Made by a program: the position numbers and the translations under genes. DNA of 64,000 bases from a virus. Shown in pieces: positions 1 through 5,906 of this stretch. Below the pieces are notes generated by a model that did not search any database, was not told the origin of the DNA, and worked only from the letters and a program-made list of their open reading frames with translations. Location: positions 1 through 64,000 of the IMG/VR virus record IMGVR_UViG_3300021963_000083. The stretch is one strand, 5' to 3'. The first letter of the stretch is position 1. Each line of letters starts with the position of its first letter.

Positions 1-81
1 ACTATGAAGATCTAGACCAGCCGATCCGATTGTTTGGTATTGAGGAATAATTGCATCCTCATGTAACTTCTCAAATGTCAT
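1..81 (-). CDS. dut: dUTPase, N-terminal part (runs off the window)
   Basis: Trimeric-type dUTP pyrophosphatase, which hydrolyses dUTP to dUMP and pyrophosphate, keeps uracil out of DNA and supplies dUMP for thymidylate synthesis. Only the first 27 codons are inside the window. They contain the family motif 1, IPQYQTIGSAGLDLHS, at residues 12-27. The ATG at 81 overlaps the TGA of the upstream gene, which fits translational coupling. It is the last visible gene of the minus-strand unit that begins at 639. Its product fits the thyX gene at 4323. The identification rests on motif 1 alone because motifs 2-5 lie outside. Confidence 0.85.
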   Translation of the reverse strand, partial: MTFEKLHEDAIIPQYQTIGSAGLDLHS

Positions 82-274
82 CCAGTAACATTCCTTGTAA
101 GCATGTCATAATAGTTGCTCCATTTAGTTTAAACTTCATGGAATCAATATCCAATCCGTTATCTATGGCCCATGGAATTAACTGTTCCTGTACAAATTCT
201 AGTACAGGGTCGATTTCATCCACTATGGCTACAGTGGGATTATTCCCAAATAGCTTGACCACATTATCGTCCAT
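71..274 (-). CDS. Small hypothetical protein (67 aa)
   Basis: I do not recognise this protein. It is acidic and starts MDDNVVKLFG. It holds a run PTVAIVDEIDPVLEFVQEQLIPWA that looks partly helical. The frame is open further upstream, but the ATG at 274 is preferred because it sits inside the stop region of the preceding gene (stop 264-266), giving the short overlap seen throughout this phage. Its own stop overlaps the dUTPase start. It may be a small regulator or nucleotide-metabolism accessory, but nothing in the sequence decides this. Confidence 0.6.
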   Translation of the reverse strand: MDDNVVKLFGNNPTVAIVDEIDPVLEFVQEQLIPWAIDNGLDIDSMKFKLNGATIMTCLQGMLLDDI

Positions 275-479
275 TATGACAGACCCTAATAAACCTTGCT
301 TTAGTGTTAGTTTTGTCGGGATTAGGGATTGAAAAGCAAACCCGTTTTCCGGCAGCAAGGGCCTTGACTTTGAATATAGCTCGGTCTATAACTCCCCAAG
401 TGTCAAACGAATGTGCTGTCGAAACATTACGACGTTCGCCCTTAGAGACCTGCTTTGACCTTTTTCTCTTTTTACCCAA
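264..479 (-). CDS. Small basic conserved phage protein (71 aa)
   Basis: This protein has a very basic N-terminus (GKKRKRSKQVSKGERRNVS) followed by a KRVCFSIPNPDKTNTKARFIRV stretch. It resembles a small protein of unknown function that I have seen in many tailed phages, with the pattern KGER..VS then NPN...T..RFI.V. The start is TTG at 479, since no ATG in this frame gives the basic leader. It overlaps the end of the SANT-like gene by eight bases. The basic region suggests nucleic-acid binding; this is inference. Confidence 0.65.
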   Translation of the reverse strand: MGKKRKRSKQVSKGERRNVSTAHSFDTWGVIDRAIFKVKALAAGKRVCFSIPNPDKTNTKARFIRVCHNGR

Positions 480-639
480 AAGTCCATTTCCTTTTTCTTA
501 AATATGATACCTGATTATGTATGGCCTTTTCTGTTCGGCCTGGTAGCAGTTCAAGAAGTTCCTTCATCGGCTTGAGCTTATAATACTTTTTCAAAACGTA
601 ACGCTCCTCGTCCGTCCAAGGTCTCTTCTTGTACTGCAT
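472..639 (-). CDS. SANT/Myb-like DNA-binding protein (55 aa)
   Basis: The 55-residue product starts MQYKKRPWTDEERYVLKKYY and continues with two more helices ending in GRTEKAIHNQVSYLRKRKW. This is the SANT/Myb pattern: W near the start, an acidic pair, the GRT-A--N/R turn, and a last W. Phages use such single-repeat proteins as sequence-specific regulators or as the DNA-binding part of homing nucleases; no nuclease domain is present here. The ATG at 639 is only six bases after a -10 box (646-651), so the transcript should be leaderless. It heads the minus-strand unit towards dUTPase. Confidence 0.75.
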   Translation of the reverse strand: MQYKKRPWTDEERYVLKKYYKLKPMKELLELLPGRTEKAIHNQVSYLRKRKWTFG

Positions 640-645
640 TCATGT

Positions 646-674
646 AATATATGTGATTTTAGCTCGAAAGTCAA
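646..674 (-). promoter_or_regulatory. Sigma70 promoter for the leftmost minus-strand unit
   Basis: On the minus strand TTGACT (669-674) and TATATT (646-651) are separated by 17 bp. The expected transcription start falls on the A of the ATG at 639. It is divergent from the promoter at 730-758. Confidence 0.75.
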
Positions 675-729
675 GACATATTTTGGCCCAAACTAGGAAA
701 GATTTGTTTTGGGTTGCTTAATTTATTTC

Positions 730-758
730 TTGACATCAAGGCTCAAAGTGTGTATAGT
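730..758 (+). promoter_or_regulatory. Sigma70 promoter before the DUF1289-like gene
   Basis: TTGACA (730-735), 17 bp spacer, TATAGT (753-758). The downstream ATG at 766 is seven bases after the -10 box and has no Shine-Dalgarno sequence, so the message should have zero or one leader base. Confidence 0.8.
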
Positions 759-765
759 GCATAAC

Positions 766-906
766 ATGACTGAGAAGAAATGTCAAAAGAAGTGCAAGCT
801 AGACCAAGATAATTTGGTCTGCCTTGGATGTGGTAGAACCCTAATGGAGATTATAGATGCAGGAAACGCACACGCAAAAAATGGAAAGAAAAAGAAAGCA
901 ACGTGA
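766..906 (+). CDS. DUF1289-like small cysteine protein (46 aa)
   Basis: Four cysteines are arranged C6-x3-C10-x8-C19-x2-C22, the last two in CLGCGRTLMEI. This matches the DUF1289 family, small bacterial proteins with a CxxCGRT-x-E-I core that probably bind a metal or iron-sulfur cluster; their role is unknown. The C-terminus is lysine-rich. The ATG at 766 is chosen because an upstream extension would run through the -35 and -10 boxes. Transcription from 730-758 would give a leaderless message. DUF1289 genes are common in proteobacteria, which may mean acquisition from a host. Confidence 0.7.
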   Translation: MTEKKCQKKCKLDQDNLVCLGCGRTLMEIIDAGNAHAKNGKKKKAT

Positions 907-1033
907 TCTTTGGTATCGCTCGACAGGGCAAAAGCTCATTCTAGCTAATATCTCGAAGAATCACATGGACTACGGAATGAGCCCAGCTCAGCATCTACGT
1001 GCTAAGCAGGAACGCGCAGAAAATAATTCTTGA
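881..1033 (+). CDS. Small hypothetical protein (50 aa)
   Basis: A 50-residue basic product starting MERKRKQRDLWYRSTGQKLI overlaps the end of the DUF1289-like gene by 26 bases in another frame. It ends in TGA, which is part of the -35 box of the tmRNA promoter. No family is recognised. Support is positional: short overlap, same strand, and a gap that would otherwise be empty. There is no clear ribosome binding site, though the upstream AAAAAATGGAAAG region is purine-rich. Confidence 0.45.
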   Translation: MERKRKQRDLWYRSTGQKLILANISKNHMDYGMSPAQHLRAKQERAENNS

Positions 1034-1058
1034 CTTTTGGTGTAACTTTTGTTATATC
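1030..1058 (+). promoter_or_regulatory. Promoter of the permuted tmRNA
   Basis: TTGACT (1030-1035), 17 bp spacer, TATATC (1053-1058). A start near 1065 would place the 5' end of the precursor just before the acceptor piece. Confidence 0.65.
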
Positions 1059-1064
1059 AGATAC

Positions 1065-1345
1065 ATAGTCGCTGACAGCCGACAATAAAAGCGGACAAGA
1101 CCGGAGTTCGATTCTCCGCGGCTCCACCATAGACACACCACTGTTTGATCGACAGAGTATGGTACTAACTGGATCGTATGCCAGTAGATAGGGTTCGAGT
1201 CCCTTGGTGTGTCTTTGATGGGGCCGACCTGGGTTCGATTGACGTGTAATAGGAACGCCGAGACTATTGACTGGCAAAGTGCCACTAAACTAAATGCTAA
1301 CGATAACGATAGCTTTGCAGATATCCGCCTAGCGGCATAATCTAC
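1065..1345 (+). ncRNA. ssrA: Circularly permuted (two-piece) tmRNA
   Basis: The tmRNA rescues stalled ribosomes and adds a degradation tag. The 3' part comes first: a T-arm with stem CGGAG/CTCCG and loop TTCGATT, then CGGCTCC and ACCA ending at 1129. The 5' part follows at 1220 with GGGGCCGACCTGGGTTCGA, which matches the tmRNA 5' consensus. GGGGCCG (1220-1226) pairs with CGGCTCC (1119-1125) over seven base pairs with one G-U. The tag frame runs 1296-1340: GCT AAC GAT AAC ... GCG GCA TAA, giving ANDNDSFADIRLAA. A short hairpin CCGC-CTA-GCGG overlaps the tag end. The order acceptor piece, loop, coding piece is the permuted form known from alphaproteobacteria, some cyanobacteria and some betaproteobacteria; the ANDN tag start is alphaproteobacterial. 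The exact outer ends and the P2 helix are not resolved. Confidence 0.88.
1132..1213 (+). tRNA. tRNA-like element inside the tmRNA intervening segment, isotype unclear
   Basis: The segment between the two tmRNA pieces has an 8-bp terminal stem GACACACC/GGTGTGTC and a T-arm AGGG-TTCGAGT-CCCT, so it looks like a tRNA. The middle is atypical. One possible D-arm is CTGT/ACAG, and the anticodon stem could be ACTGG/CCAGT (8-base loop) or TGGTA/TGCCA (14-base loop). No CCA follows the stem (CTTTGATG instead). An 8-bp acceptor with an extra G:C pair recalls tRNA-His, but no GTG anticodon is present. It could be a decayed tRNA or a processing signal. Confidence 0.45.
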
Positions 1346-1399
1346 ACGGGTACGGCTCCACCTTGGAACAGAACGGGCCATTTTTCATAGGGAGATAAA

Positions 1400-1561
1400 A
1401 TGAGTAATCCATGGACTATACCTTTCGACGGCATCACGCATGTTTGTTGGAAAGATAAAGAAGGTACTCCACAGCACAGGAAGATGACATTCGCGGAAGA
1501 AAGCGCTTATTTCAAATCTAGTGACAAGGAGAAATACCTCAATGAACTACTCCGTATCTGA
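1400..1561 (+). CDS. Small hypothetical protein (53 aa)
   Basis: A 53-residue product starting MSNPWTIPFDGITHVCWKDK is preceded by a good ribosome binding site (AGGGAGAT, 1389-1396). It is the first protein gene after the tmRNA. The stretch RKMTFAEESAYFKSSDKEKYLNELL looks helical. It overlaps the next gene by 20 bases. No family is recognised. Confidence 0.6.
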   Translation: MSNPWTIPFDGITHVCWKDKEGTPQHRKMTFAEESAYFKSSDKEKYLNELLRI

Positions 1562-1829
1562 GGAAGTACCCCTAGCTTGGGATCATATCATCAATACCTT
1601 TATAACTATGGTAGAAAATGATGTTAACTTTAATAATGGGGTAGCAATTGAAGATGTTCAATGTTCAGTACGACACGGAACTTTAGCTATTATGTATAGA
1701 GGTGGAAGCAAGATAACAGATGCTTTCTCTATGTTTGCTAAAGAAATGTCTGCTAATACTTGTTCAGGATGTTCAATGCCTTCTACTAGGCGTATATTTG
1801 GATCTCCTAAATGTGATGACTGCTACTAG
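1542..1829 (+). CDS. Hypothetical protein with C-terminal zinc-ribbon-like cysteines (95 aa)
   Basis: The start at 1542 is preceded by AGGAGA (1527-1532) inside the previous gene; an upstream GTG in frame is less likely. The C-terminus has C74-x2-C77 and C91-x2-C94 (CSGC ... KCDDCY), a four-cysteine zinc-ribbon pattern. The N-terminal part shows no known domain. A strong hairpin terminator follows at once. The knuckle suggests a nucleic-acid-binding or protein-contact role; function is unknown. Confidence 0.65.
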   Translation: MNYSVSEEVPLAWDHIINTFITMVENDVNFNNGVAIEDVQCSVRHGTLAIMYRGGSKITDAFSMFAKEMSANTCSGCSMPSTRRIFGSPKCDDCY

Positions 1830-1856
1830 GGGGCTTAACAGCCCCCTATTTGCATT
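1829..1856 (+). terminator. Hairpin terminator
   Basis: GGGGGC (1829-1834), loop TTAACA, GCCCCC (1841-1846), then TATTTGCATTT. The U-tract is imperfect, so termination may be partial. Confidence 0.65.
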
Positions 1857-1892
1857 TGTCTGGCTGATTCGTAAGAATCACAGAGCAGAAAT

Positions 1893-2294
1893 ATGCTATT
1901 CTTCGCATTAAGGATGCTAGGATTCGGTAAAAAGTTACTAGAACTAGCTATTAAACATTGGAAGATAGTACTTCCGGTAGTTATAATTATAGTAGAGTTC
2001 TTTGTAGTATCCAATGTTTATTATAACAAAGGCGTTACAGAAGAACGCACTAAGTGGGAAAAGAAAATAGAAGAAGAAGGTGAGAAGAACAAAAAACTCA
2101 CAGATTCTATAGCGACCCAAGCAGTTAACTACGGTGAGCTTGCTAGAAAGCAAGATCAGGCTAGAGTACAAAAAGAAGTTATTCATGAAAATAGTATCAG
2201 AACTATTATTCAAGAAAAGCCTATATATAAAGAGTGTAAAACAGATGCAGATGTTCTAAAAGAACTTAATGCAATCAGAGGGTTAGGACAATGA
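1893..2294 (+). CDS. Inner-membrane spanin subunit (Rz-like)
   Basis: This 133-residue protein has one N-terminal membrane segment (about residues 24-43, IVLPVVIIIVEFFVVSNVYY) followed by a long charged, coiled-coil-like periplasmic part. That is the layout of i-spanins, which span the periplasm and, with the outer-membrane lipoprotein, fuse the two membranes in the last step of lysis. The next gene, overlapping by four bases, is a short proline-containing lipoprotein, which makes the pair convincing. The start could instead be the ATG at 1914, which would shorten the cytoplasmic tail by seven residues. Holin and endolysin are not seen nearby. Confidence 0.8.
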   Translation: MLFFALRMLGFGKKLLELAIKHWKIVLPVVIIIVEFFVVSNVYYNKGVTEERTKWEKKIEEEGEKNKKLTDSIATQAVNYGELARKQDQARVQKEVIHENSIRTIIQEKPIYKECKTDADVLKELNAIRGLGQ

Positions 2295-2575
2295 AAAAAC
2301 TAATATTAGCTTTGGCACTTCTTACTACCGCTTGTGCAGGTAAGGAGACAGGACTAGCCCCAGCGGTGCAAATTCCTCCTCTTCCAGGAAATCTCGCACA
2401 AAAAGCAGAGCCTCTACCTCCTATTACAGATCCAACTATGGGCGGACTTGTACAGGCTAATGTAGATACAAGTAAACGATATAATGCAGTATCTTTCCAA
2501 CTAAATAAGATCATAGATCTATATGTTTGCGTAAAAGATGCTGTAAATGACAAGAAGGAACTCAAATGTCAATAG
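2291..2575 (+). CDS. Outer-membrane spanin lipoprotein (Rz1-like)
   Basis: The product starts MKKLILALALLTTAC, a type II signal peptide whose lipobox cysteine is residue 15. The mature part is proline-rich at first (PAVQIPPLPGN, AEPLPPITDPT), as usual for o-spanins, then has a helical tail with two more cysteines. It overlaps the i-spanin gene by four bases, a common two-component arrangement. Acting with that protein it should bridge inner and outer membrane and disrupt the outer membrane of a Gram-negative host. Confidence 0.85.
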   Translation: MKKLILALALLTTACAGKETGLAPAVQIPPLPGNLAQKAEPLPPITDPTMGGLVQANVDTSKRYNAVSFQLNKIIDLYVCVKDAVNDKKELKCQ

Positions 2576-2841
2576 AAACTACACTAGCAGAACGTGGCGC
2601 TCGTTATGGCTCTTTTGAGGAGCACGCCACTATTGCTCAAGCTATTCAGGATGCCTTTCGTATCTATCCTGAGAAGTGGGAACGACTCCCTCCAGTAGTA
2701 AAGCAAGGATTCACCACACTAGCGGATAAGTTCGCTCGTGCTATTAATGGTGATCCTATGTATGATGATAACTACCATGACATTGGCGGGTACGCTAAGC
2801 TTATGGAAGACTGGGTTAAGAAGATTAATAATCTGTCTTGA
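2566..2841 (+). CDS. DUF6378-like conserved phage protein (91 aa)
   Basis: The product starts MSIETTLAERGARYGSFEEH and ends with DDNYHDIGGYAKLMEDW. I know this pattern from a family of small phage proteins, often labelled DUF6378, whose role is unknown. An internal ADKFARAINGDP segment is typical. It overlaps the o-spanin gene by ten bases. Its TGA stop forms part of the -35 box of the next promoter. It probably belongs to the same message as the spanins. Confidence 0.7.
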   Translation: MSIETTLAERGARYGSFEEHATIAQAIQDAFRIYPEKWERLPPVVKQGFTTLADKFARAINGDPMYDDNYHDIGGYAKLMEDWVKKINNLS

Positions 2842-2866
2842 CTTTACTACTGTTCTTTGCTATAAA
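2838..2866 (+). promoter_or_regulatory. Sigma70 promoter before the gene at 2875
   Basis: TTGACT (2838-2843), 17 bp, TATAAA (2861-2866). The ATG at 2875 lies eight bases beyond the -10 box, with no room for a ribosome binding site on a message from this promoter. Confidence 0.75.
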
Positions 2867-2874
2867 GGCTTACT

Positions 2875-3465
2875 ATGAATTTATTTTATCTTGACCATGA
2901 TTTAAACAAATGTGCCGAGTATCATATCGACAAGCACGTAGGTAAGATGCAGCTGGAAGCAGCGCAGCTTATGACTACTACACTGTGGGTCGATAAGTAT
3001 CTAGGCTTCATTCCACGTAAACTAACAAGCGAAGAACTAGGAGTTATTAATGAACATAAGCGTAATGAACCGGCTATTGACCAGCGTGTATTCACTCGAT
3101 ACCTGCCTACTCACATCAATCATCCCAGCGCTATTTGGGCACGTAGTAGCCTAGAGCATCACTACTGGATTATCAACTACATCAATGCTCTCAATGAGGA
3201 GACGATGTGGCGTGGTAATAAATCTCACGCATCCTGTGCAGAGGCCAATCGTATGCCAGAGCCTACTAGACTACCCAATGTAGGGTGGTCTACTCCAACT
3301 CTTGCAATGCCAGATCAGCTTAAGAGTGACGATGCTGTCGCTTCTTATCGCAAGTTCTATATGCTAGACAAAGGTCCGTTTGCTTCATGGAAAGTACGTG
3401 GTAAACCAGACTGGTGGGATGACGACATGGTAGCTGCACAGGCTGGAAGAATCTCAGGACGATAA
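2875..3465 (+). CDS. Conserved phage protein of unknown function (196 aa)
   Basis: The product starts MNLFYLDHDLNKCAEYHIDK, then HVGKMQLEAAQLM, and ends with AVASYRKFYMLDKGPFASW. This is a family I know from T4-like and marine phages (pattern FYLD.D...CA.Y..DKHV.KM..E.AQL), with no established function. Conserved H, D and K residues could suggest an enzyme, but I cannot name a reaction. Its ATG is directly behind a promoter, so the message is predicted to be leaderless. The next gene overlaps by one base (TAATG). Confidence 0.7.
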   Translation: MNLFYLDHDLNKCAEYHIDKHVGKMQLEAAQLMTTTLWVDKYLGFIPRKLTSEELGVINEHKRNEPAIDQRVFTRYLPTHINHPSAIWARSSLEHHYWIINYINALNEETMWRGNKSHASCAEANRMPEPTRLPNVGWSTPTLAMPDQLKSDDAVASYRKFYMLDKGPFASWKVRGKPDWWDDDMVAAQAGRISGR

Positions 3466-3587
3466 TGGATTTAGTTTTATCAATAATTCTCATTTTGGTT
3501 ATGATAGCTATATTAGCACAGATACCTTGGCAGATATGGTTAATTACCATTTTTATATTAGCTATAGTAGGGAGTATTAAAGAATAA
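3465..3587 (+). CDS. Small membrane protein (40 aa)
   Basis: The 40-residue product starts MDLVLSIILILVMIAILAQI and then has WQIWLITIFILAIVGSIKE, giving two short hydrophobic segments. Its ATG overlaps the stop of the previous gene (TAATG at 3463-3467) and its TAA overlaps the next ATG in the same way, so it looks translationally coupled on both sides. It could be a holin-like or superinfection protein; nothing decides this. Confidence 0.55.
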   Translation: MDLVLSIILILVMIAILAQIPWQIWLITIFILAIVGSIKE

Positions 3588-4132
3588 TGTTATATACTGG
3601 CTCTGGGAATATCCCACATCATATATACTGTTGGGTAGACTCATCATTCATTCGCAAGGATGTAGAGCCATATACCTTTGAACCCTGCATTTGGTTCGCT
3701 TTACATTCAAAACCTGGACACTCTTGGGGCTGTCATGTAATGCTAGAGTGCGGTGCTGTGTGGAGGGGTGTTCCTCCTCACGCTCTAGCATTCTCTCCGG
3801 AACCGAAACCTCTATGGTCTCTTGAAGATTCTCAGGTTTGGGACTGCTACGGCGATCAATTCTCAGTAATAAAGTATGACTATTTGAATAATCAAACAGC
3901 TGAGATACGTAGGAGCGGCGAGTTTGGCATGTATTTGTTTACTGCCGTTCCTATGAATGACGGATACACTATGGACCCATCCCAGTCGAAAGAGTTCATG
4001 TTCATAGAACTAGACAATGGCAGACTTTGTATCATGCCCACAAACGAGTTAAGATTTCATGATAAATCTTATACCGAAGGCGACTGGCCTACAAATATTA
4101 AATTAAACACAACATCATGGAGAGTCGAATGA
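3587..4132 (+). CDS. Hypothetical protein (181 aa)
   Basis: I do not recognise a family with certainty. The product is rich in aromatic residues and histidine. It contains WFALHSKPGHSWGCHVMLE followed by CGAVWRGVPPHAL, which looks like a compact beta fold, perhaps with a metal or thiol site. Later segments such as FGMYLFTAVPMNDGYTMDPS have no known motif. It is embedded in a chain of overlapping genes from 2875 to 5137 that ends with thyX and an AbrB-like gene. Confidence 0.65.
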   Translation: MLYTGSGNIPHHIYCWVDSSFIRKDVEPYTFEPCIWFALHSKPGHSWGCHVMLECGAVWRGVPPHALAFSPEPKPLWSLEDSQVWDCYGDQFSVIKYDYLNNQTAEIRRSGEFGMYLFTAVPMNDGYTMDPSQSKEFMFIELDNGRLCIMPTNELRFHDKSYTEGDWPTNIKLNTTSWRVE

Positions 4133-4326
4133 AAGATAAGATTAAAAGAGTGCTTAAGAAGCATTTCCAGGCCCATATTGATAAGCACGCAATGAACGTC
4201 CACATTATGATGGACAATCCAATGGCTATTCATGATCATACTGATTTTATGGCCGCTATTGAACTTGAGCTAGCACATATTGCCGAGTACAAGGATAAAC
4301 TAGAGGCACTGGAAGAGATTCAATGA
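4129..4326 (+). CDS. Small conserved helical protein (65 aa)
   Basis: The product starts MKDKIKRVLKKHFQAHIDKH and continues with several histidines (MNVHIMMDNPMAIHDHTD), then an acidic helical end (ELAHIAEYKDKLEALEEIQ). Similar short proteins occur in cyanophages and other marine phages, with unknown function. The second ATG (4129) is chosen: it forms an ATGA overlap with the upstream stop and has GGAG about seven bases before it. The next gene, thyX, overlaps by four bases. Confidence 0.6.
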   Translation: MKDKIKRVLKKHFQAHIDKHAMNVHIMMDNPMAIHDHTDFMAAIELELAHIAEYKDKLEALEEIQ

Positions 4327-4994
4327 GTGAAGTAAACCTAATCTCTATCTCTAAGCCCAGTGCCTATACAGACTGTAACACAGCCGAAGAACTAGTAGCT
4401 TGGGGAGCTAGAGTATCTAATCCCTCGAATCAAAATAATATGGCGACAGCTAATAAATTGGTTAGTTATCTAATTAAGAATCAGCACTGGTCGCCACTGG
4501 AGATGGTCCATGTCAGCATGGAAATTAAAACAACTAGAGATATTGCTCGCCAAATCTTACGACACAGAAGCTTCGCCTTCCAAGAATATAGCCAACGTTA
4601 TGCTGATCCAACAAGAGATCTTGGCTTTGTTACAAGGGAAGCTCGCTTACAAGATCGGAAGAATAGACAGAACTCCGTCGAAGTAGATGACGCAAGGTTG
4701 GTCGAAGAGTGGAACATGATGCAACACTATGCCATTCAAACTGCTTCGGAAGCATATGAGTGGGCAGTTCGTAATGGTATTGCCAAGGAACAAGCACGTT
4801 CTGTGCTTCCAGAAGGCTGTACAGAATCAACCATGATTATGGCGGGAACTCTTCGTAGCTGGATTCATTATTGCCAGCTTCGTATGGATAAAGCCACTCA
4901 AAAGGAACATCGCATTGTTGCAGAACAGTGCTGGAACATTATTCAACAACATTTTCCAAATGTTGTTGAGGCCTGTCAAGGAACAGTGGAATGA
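4323..4994 (+). CDS. thyX: Flavin-dependent thymidylate synthase
   Basis: ThyX makes dTMP from dUMP using methylene-tetrahydrofolate, FAD and NADPH. The signature RHRSFAFQEYSQRY lies at residues 80-93 (family pattern RHRxxSxxExSxRY). The C-terminal half has VLPEGCTESTMIMAGTLRSWIHYCQLR, where R and the following S/H residues bind dUMP in the family. Length, 223 residues, is usual for phage ThyX. It follows the preceding small gene with an ATGA overlap and itself overlaps the next. Together with dUTPase (1-81) and the class II RNR (35224) it secures thymidine nucleotides. Confidence 0.95.
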   Translation: MSEVNLISISKPSAYTDCNTAEELVAWGARVSNPSNQNNMATANKLVSYLIKNQHWSPLEMVHVSMEIKTTRDIARQILRHRSFAFQEYSQRYADPTRDLGFVTREARLQDRKNRQNSVEVDDARLVEEWNMMQHYAIQTASEAYEWAVRNGIAKEQARSVLPEGCTESTMIMAGTLRSWIHYCQLRMDKATQKEHRIVAEQCWNIIQQHFPNVVEACQGTVE

Positions 4995-5137
4995 ATATGG
5001 AACTAGAATATAACGAAGACCTCGATGAATACTTTATTGTTATACCAGAGAGCATGCTTAGAAGGCTCGATTGGGAAGAGGGTGATATGCTTGACTACGA
5101 TCTAGATGAGGAAGTGCTTAGGATCTTCAAAATTTAA
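4991..5137 (+). CDS. Small AbrB/SpoVT-like protein (48 aa)
   Basis: The 48-residue product contains YFIVIPESMLRRLDWEEGDM, resembling the swapped-hairpin AbrB/MazE fold (VxIPxxxLxxLxWxxGDxL). AbrB-like domains bind DNA as dimers or act as antitoxins. It is very acidic, unlike most DNA-binding members, so it may instead bind a protein partner. The start overlaps the thyX stop (ATGA). It is the last gene before a strong promoter. Confidence 0.6.
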   Translation: MNMELEYNEDLDEYFIVIPESMLRRLDWEEGDMLDYDLDEEVLRIFKI

Positions 5138-5138
5138 C

Positions 5139-5167
5139 TTGACATTACGAGTCTTTGTTAGTATAAT
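5139..5167 (+). promoter_or_regulatory. Consensus sigma70 promoter
   Basis: TTGACA (5139-5144), 17 bp, TATAAT (5162-5167): both boxes match consensus perfectly. It leaves a leader of about 20 bases with GGGAGAT before the ATG at 5195. Confidence 0.9.
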
Positions 5168-5194
5168 AGCAATTCATTTTTCAGGGAGATAATC

Positions 5195-5905
5195 ATGGCA
5201 ATCCGTAGTAAAGTAAAGGTTAAGGAAGGCGAAAACCTTACTGAAACCACTATTAAGAGGGTTATCGAACTTCTAGAAGCTCAGAAGCCTATCTCTAAGA
5301 AAGACGCTTGTGATATTCTTAATATCTCATATAATACTACACGTCTTACCAAGATTATCGAACAGTTTAAGCAAGACCAAGATGAGCAGCAGCGTCGTCG
5401 CGCTGCAAATCGTGGCAAAGCTGCAACCCCATTTGAGATTCAGGCCATTATTGAGGGCTATCTCGATGGAGACGCAATAGCAGACATTTCAAAGCGTATA
5501 TTCCGTTCTACGGGCTTTGTGAAGGAAGTTATTGAGTCGGTAGGCGTTCCACAGAAAGTTGTAGGTGCCAACTATTGGCAGCCTGGAATTATTCCGGAAC
5601 CCTGTGCACGAGAAGAATTCGAGCTAGGCCAAGTTGTTTGGCATGCTCGTAGGCATTGTATGGCCATCGTGTTAGAACGTAAGCATACGGTAAGTGAAAA
5701 GCACATCGCTAATTACTACCAAGTTTACGTTGTTGAGCCGATTGAAGAAGTTTCACCTTATTTTCCTCAGATTGATGGATATGGTGGCTACTACGACGGT
5801 GCCTATGCGTACGATCTAGGATCACTAGATCACCTTAAACAATATGGAGTGGACGTATATCGTCCATATAGACCCTACTTTAAAAAGTGGCTTGAAGGAA
5901 AATAA
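5195..5905 (+). CDS. Helix-turn-helix DNA-binding protein (236 aa)
   Basis: The N-terminal half has two helix-turn-helix-like segments: residues about 32-60 (PISKKDACDILNISYNTTRL) and about 80-118 (IIEGYLDGDAIADISKRIFR then STGFVKEVIESVGVP). The second resembles resolvase-type HTHs. The C-terminal half is aromatic and tyrosine-rich (YGGYYDGAYAYDLG, VYRPYRPYFKKW) and carries no known domain. It is probably a sequence-specific phage regulator. It has the strongest promoter of the window and a good ribosome binding site, suggesting early and high expression. Confidence 0.65.
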   Translation: MAIRSKVKVKEGENLTETTIKRVIELLEAQKPISKKDACDILNISYNTTRLTKIIEQFKQDQDEQQRRRAANRGKAATPFEIQAIIEGYLDGDAIADISKRIFRSTGFVKEVIESVGVPQKVVGANYWQPGIIPEPCAREEFELGQVVWHARRHCMAIVLERKHTVSEKHIANYYQVYVVEPIEEVSPYFPQIDGYGGYYDGAYAYDLGSLDHLKQYGVDVYRPYRPYFKKWLEGK

Positions 5906-5906
5906 A

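Noticed and set aside
1132-1213. tRNA-His or tRNA-Sec for the element inside the tmRNA loop, because of the 8-bp acceptor stem
   Set aside because: No GTG or TCA anticodon can be placed in a 7-base loop, and the D-arm and length fit neither.
1002-1381. Minus-strand open frames of 91 and 109 codons across the tmRNA region
   Set aside because: They overlap the promoter, both tmRNA pieces and the tag frame; no ribosome binding site; composition looks random.
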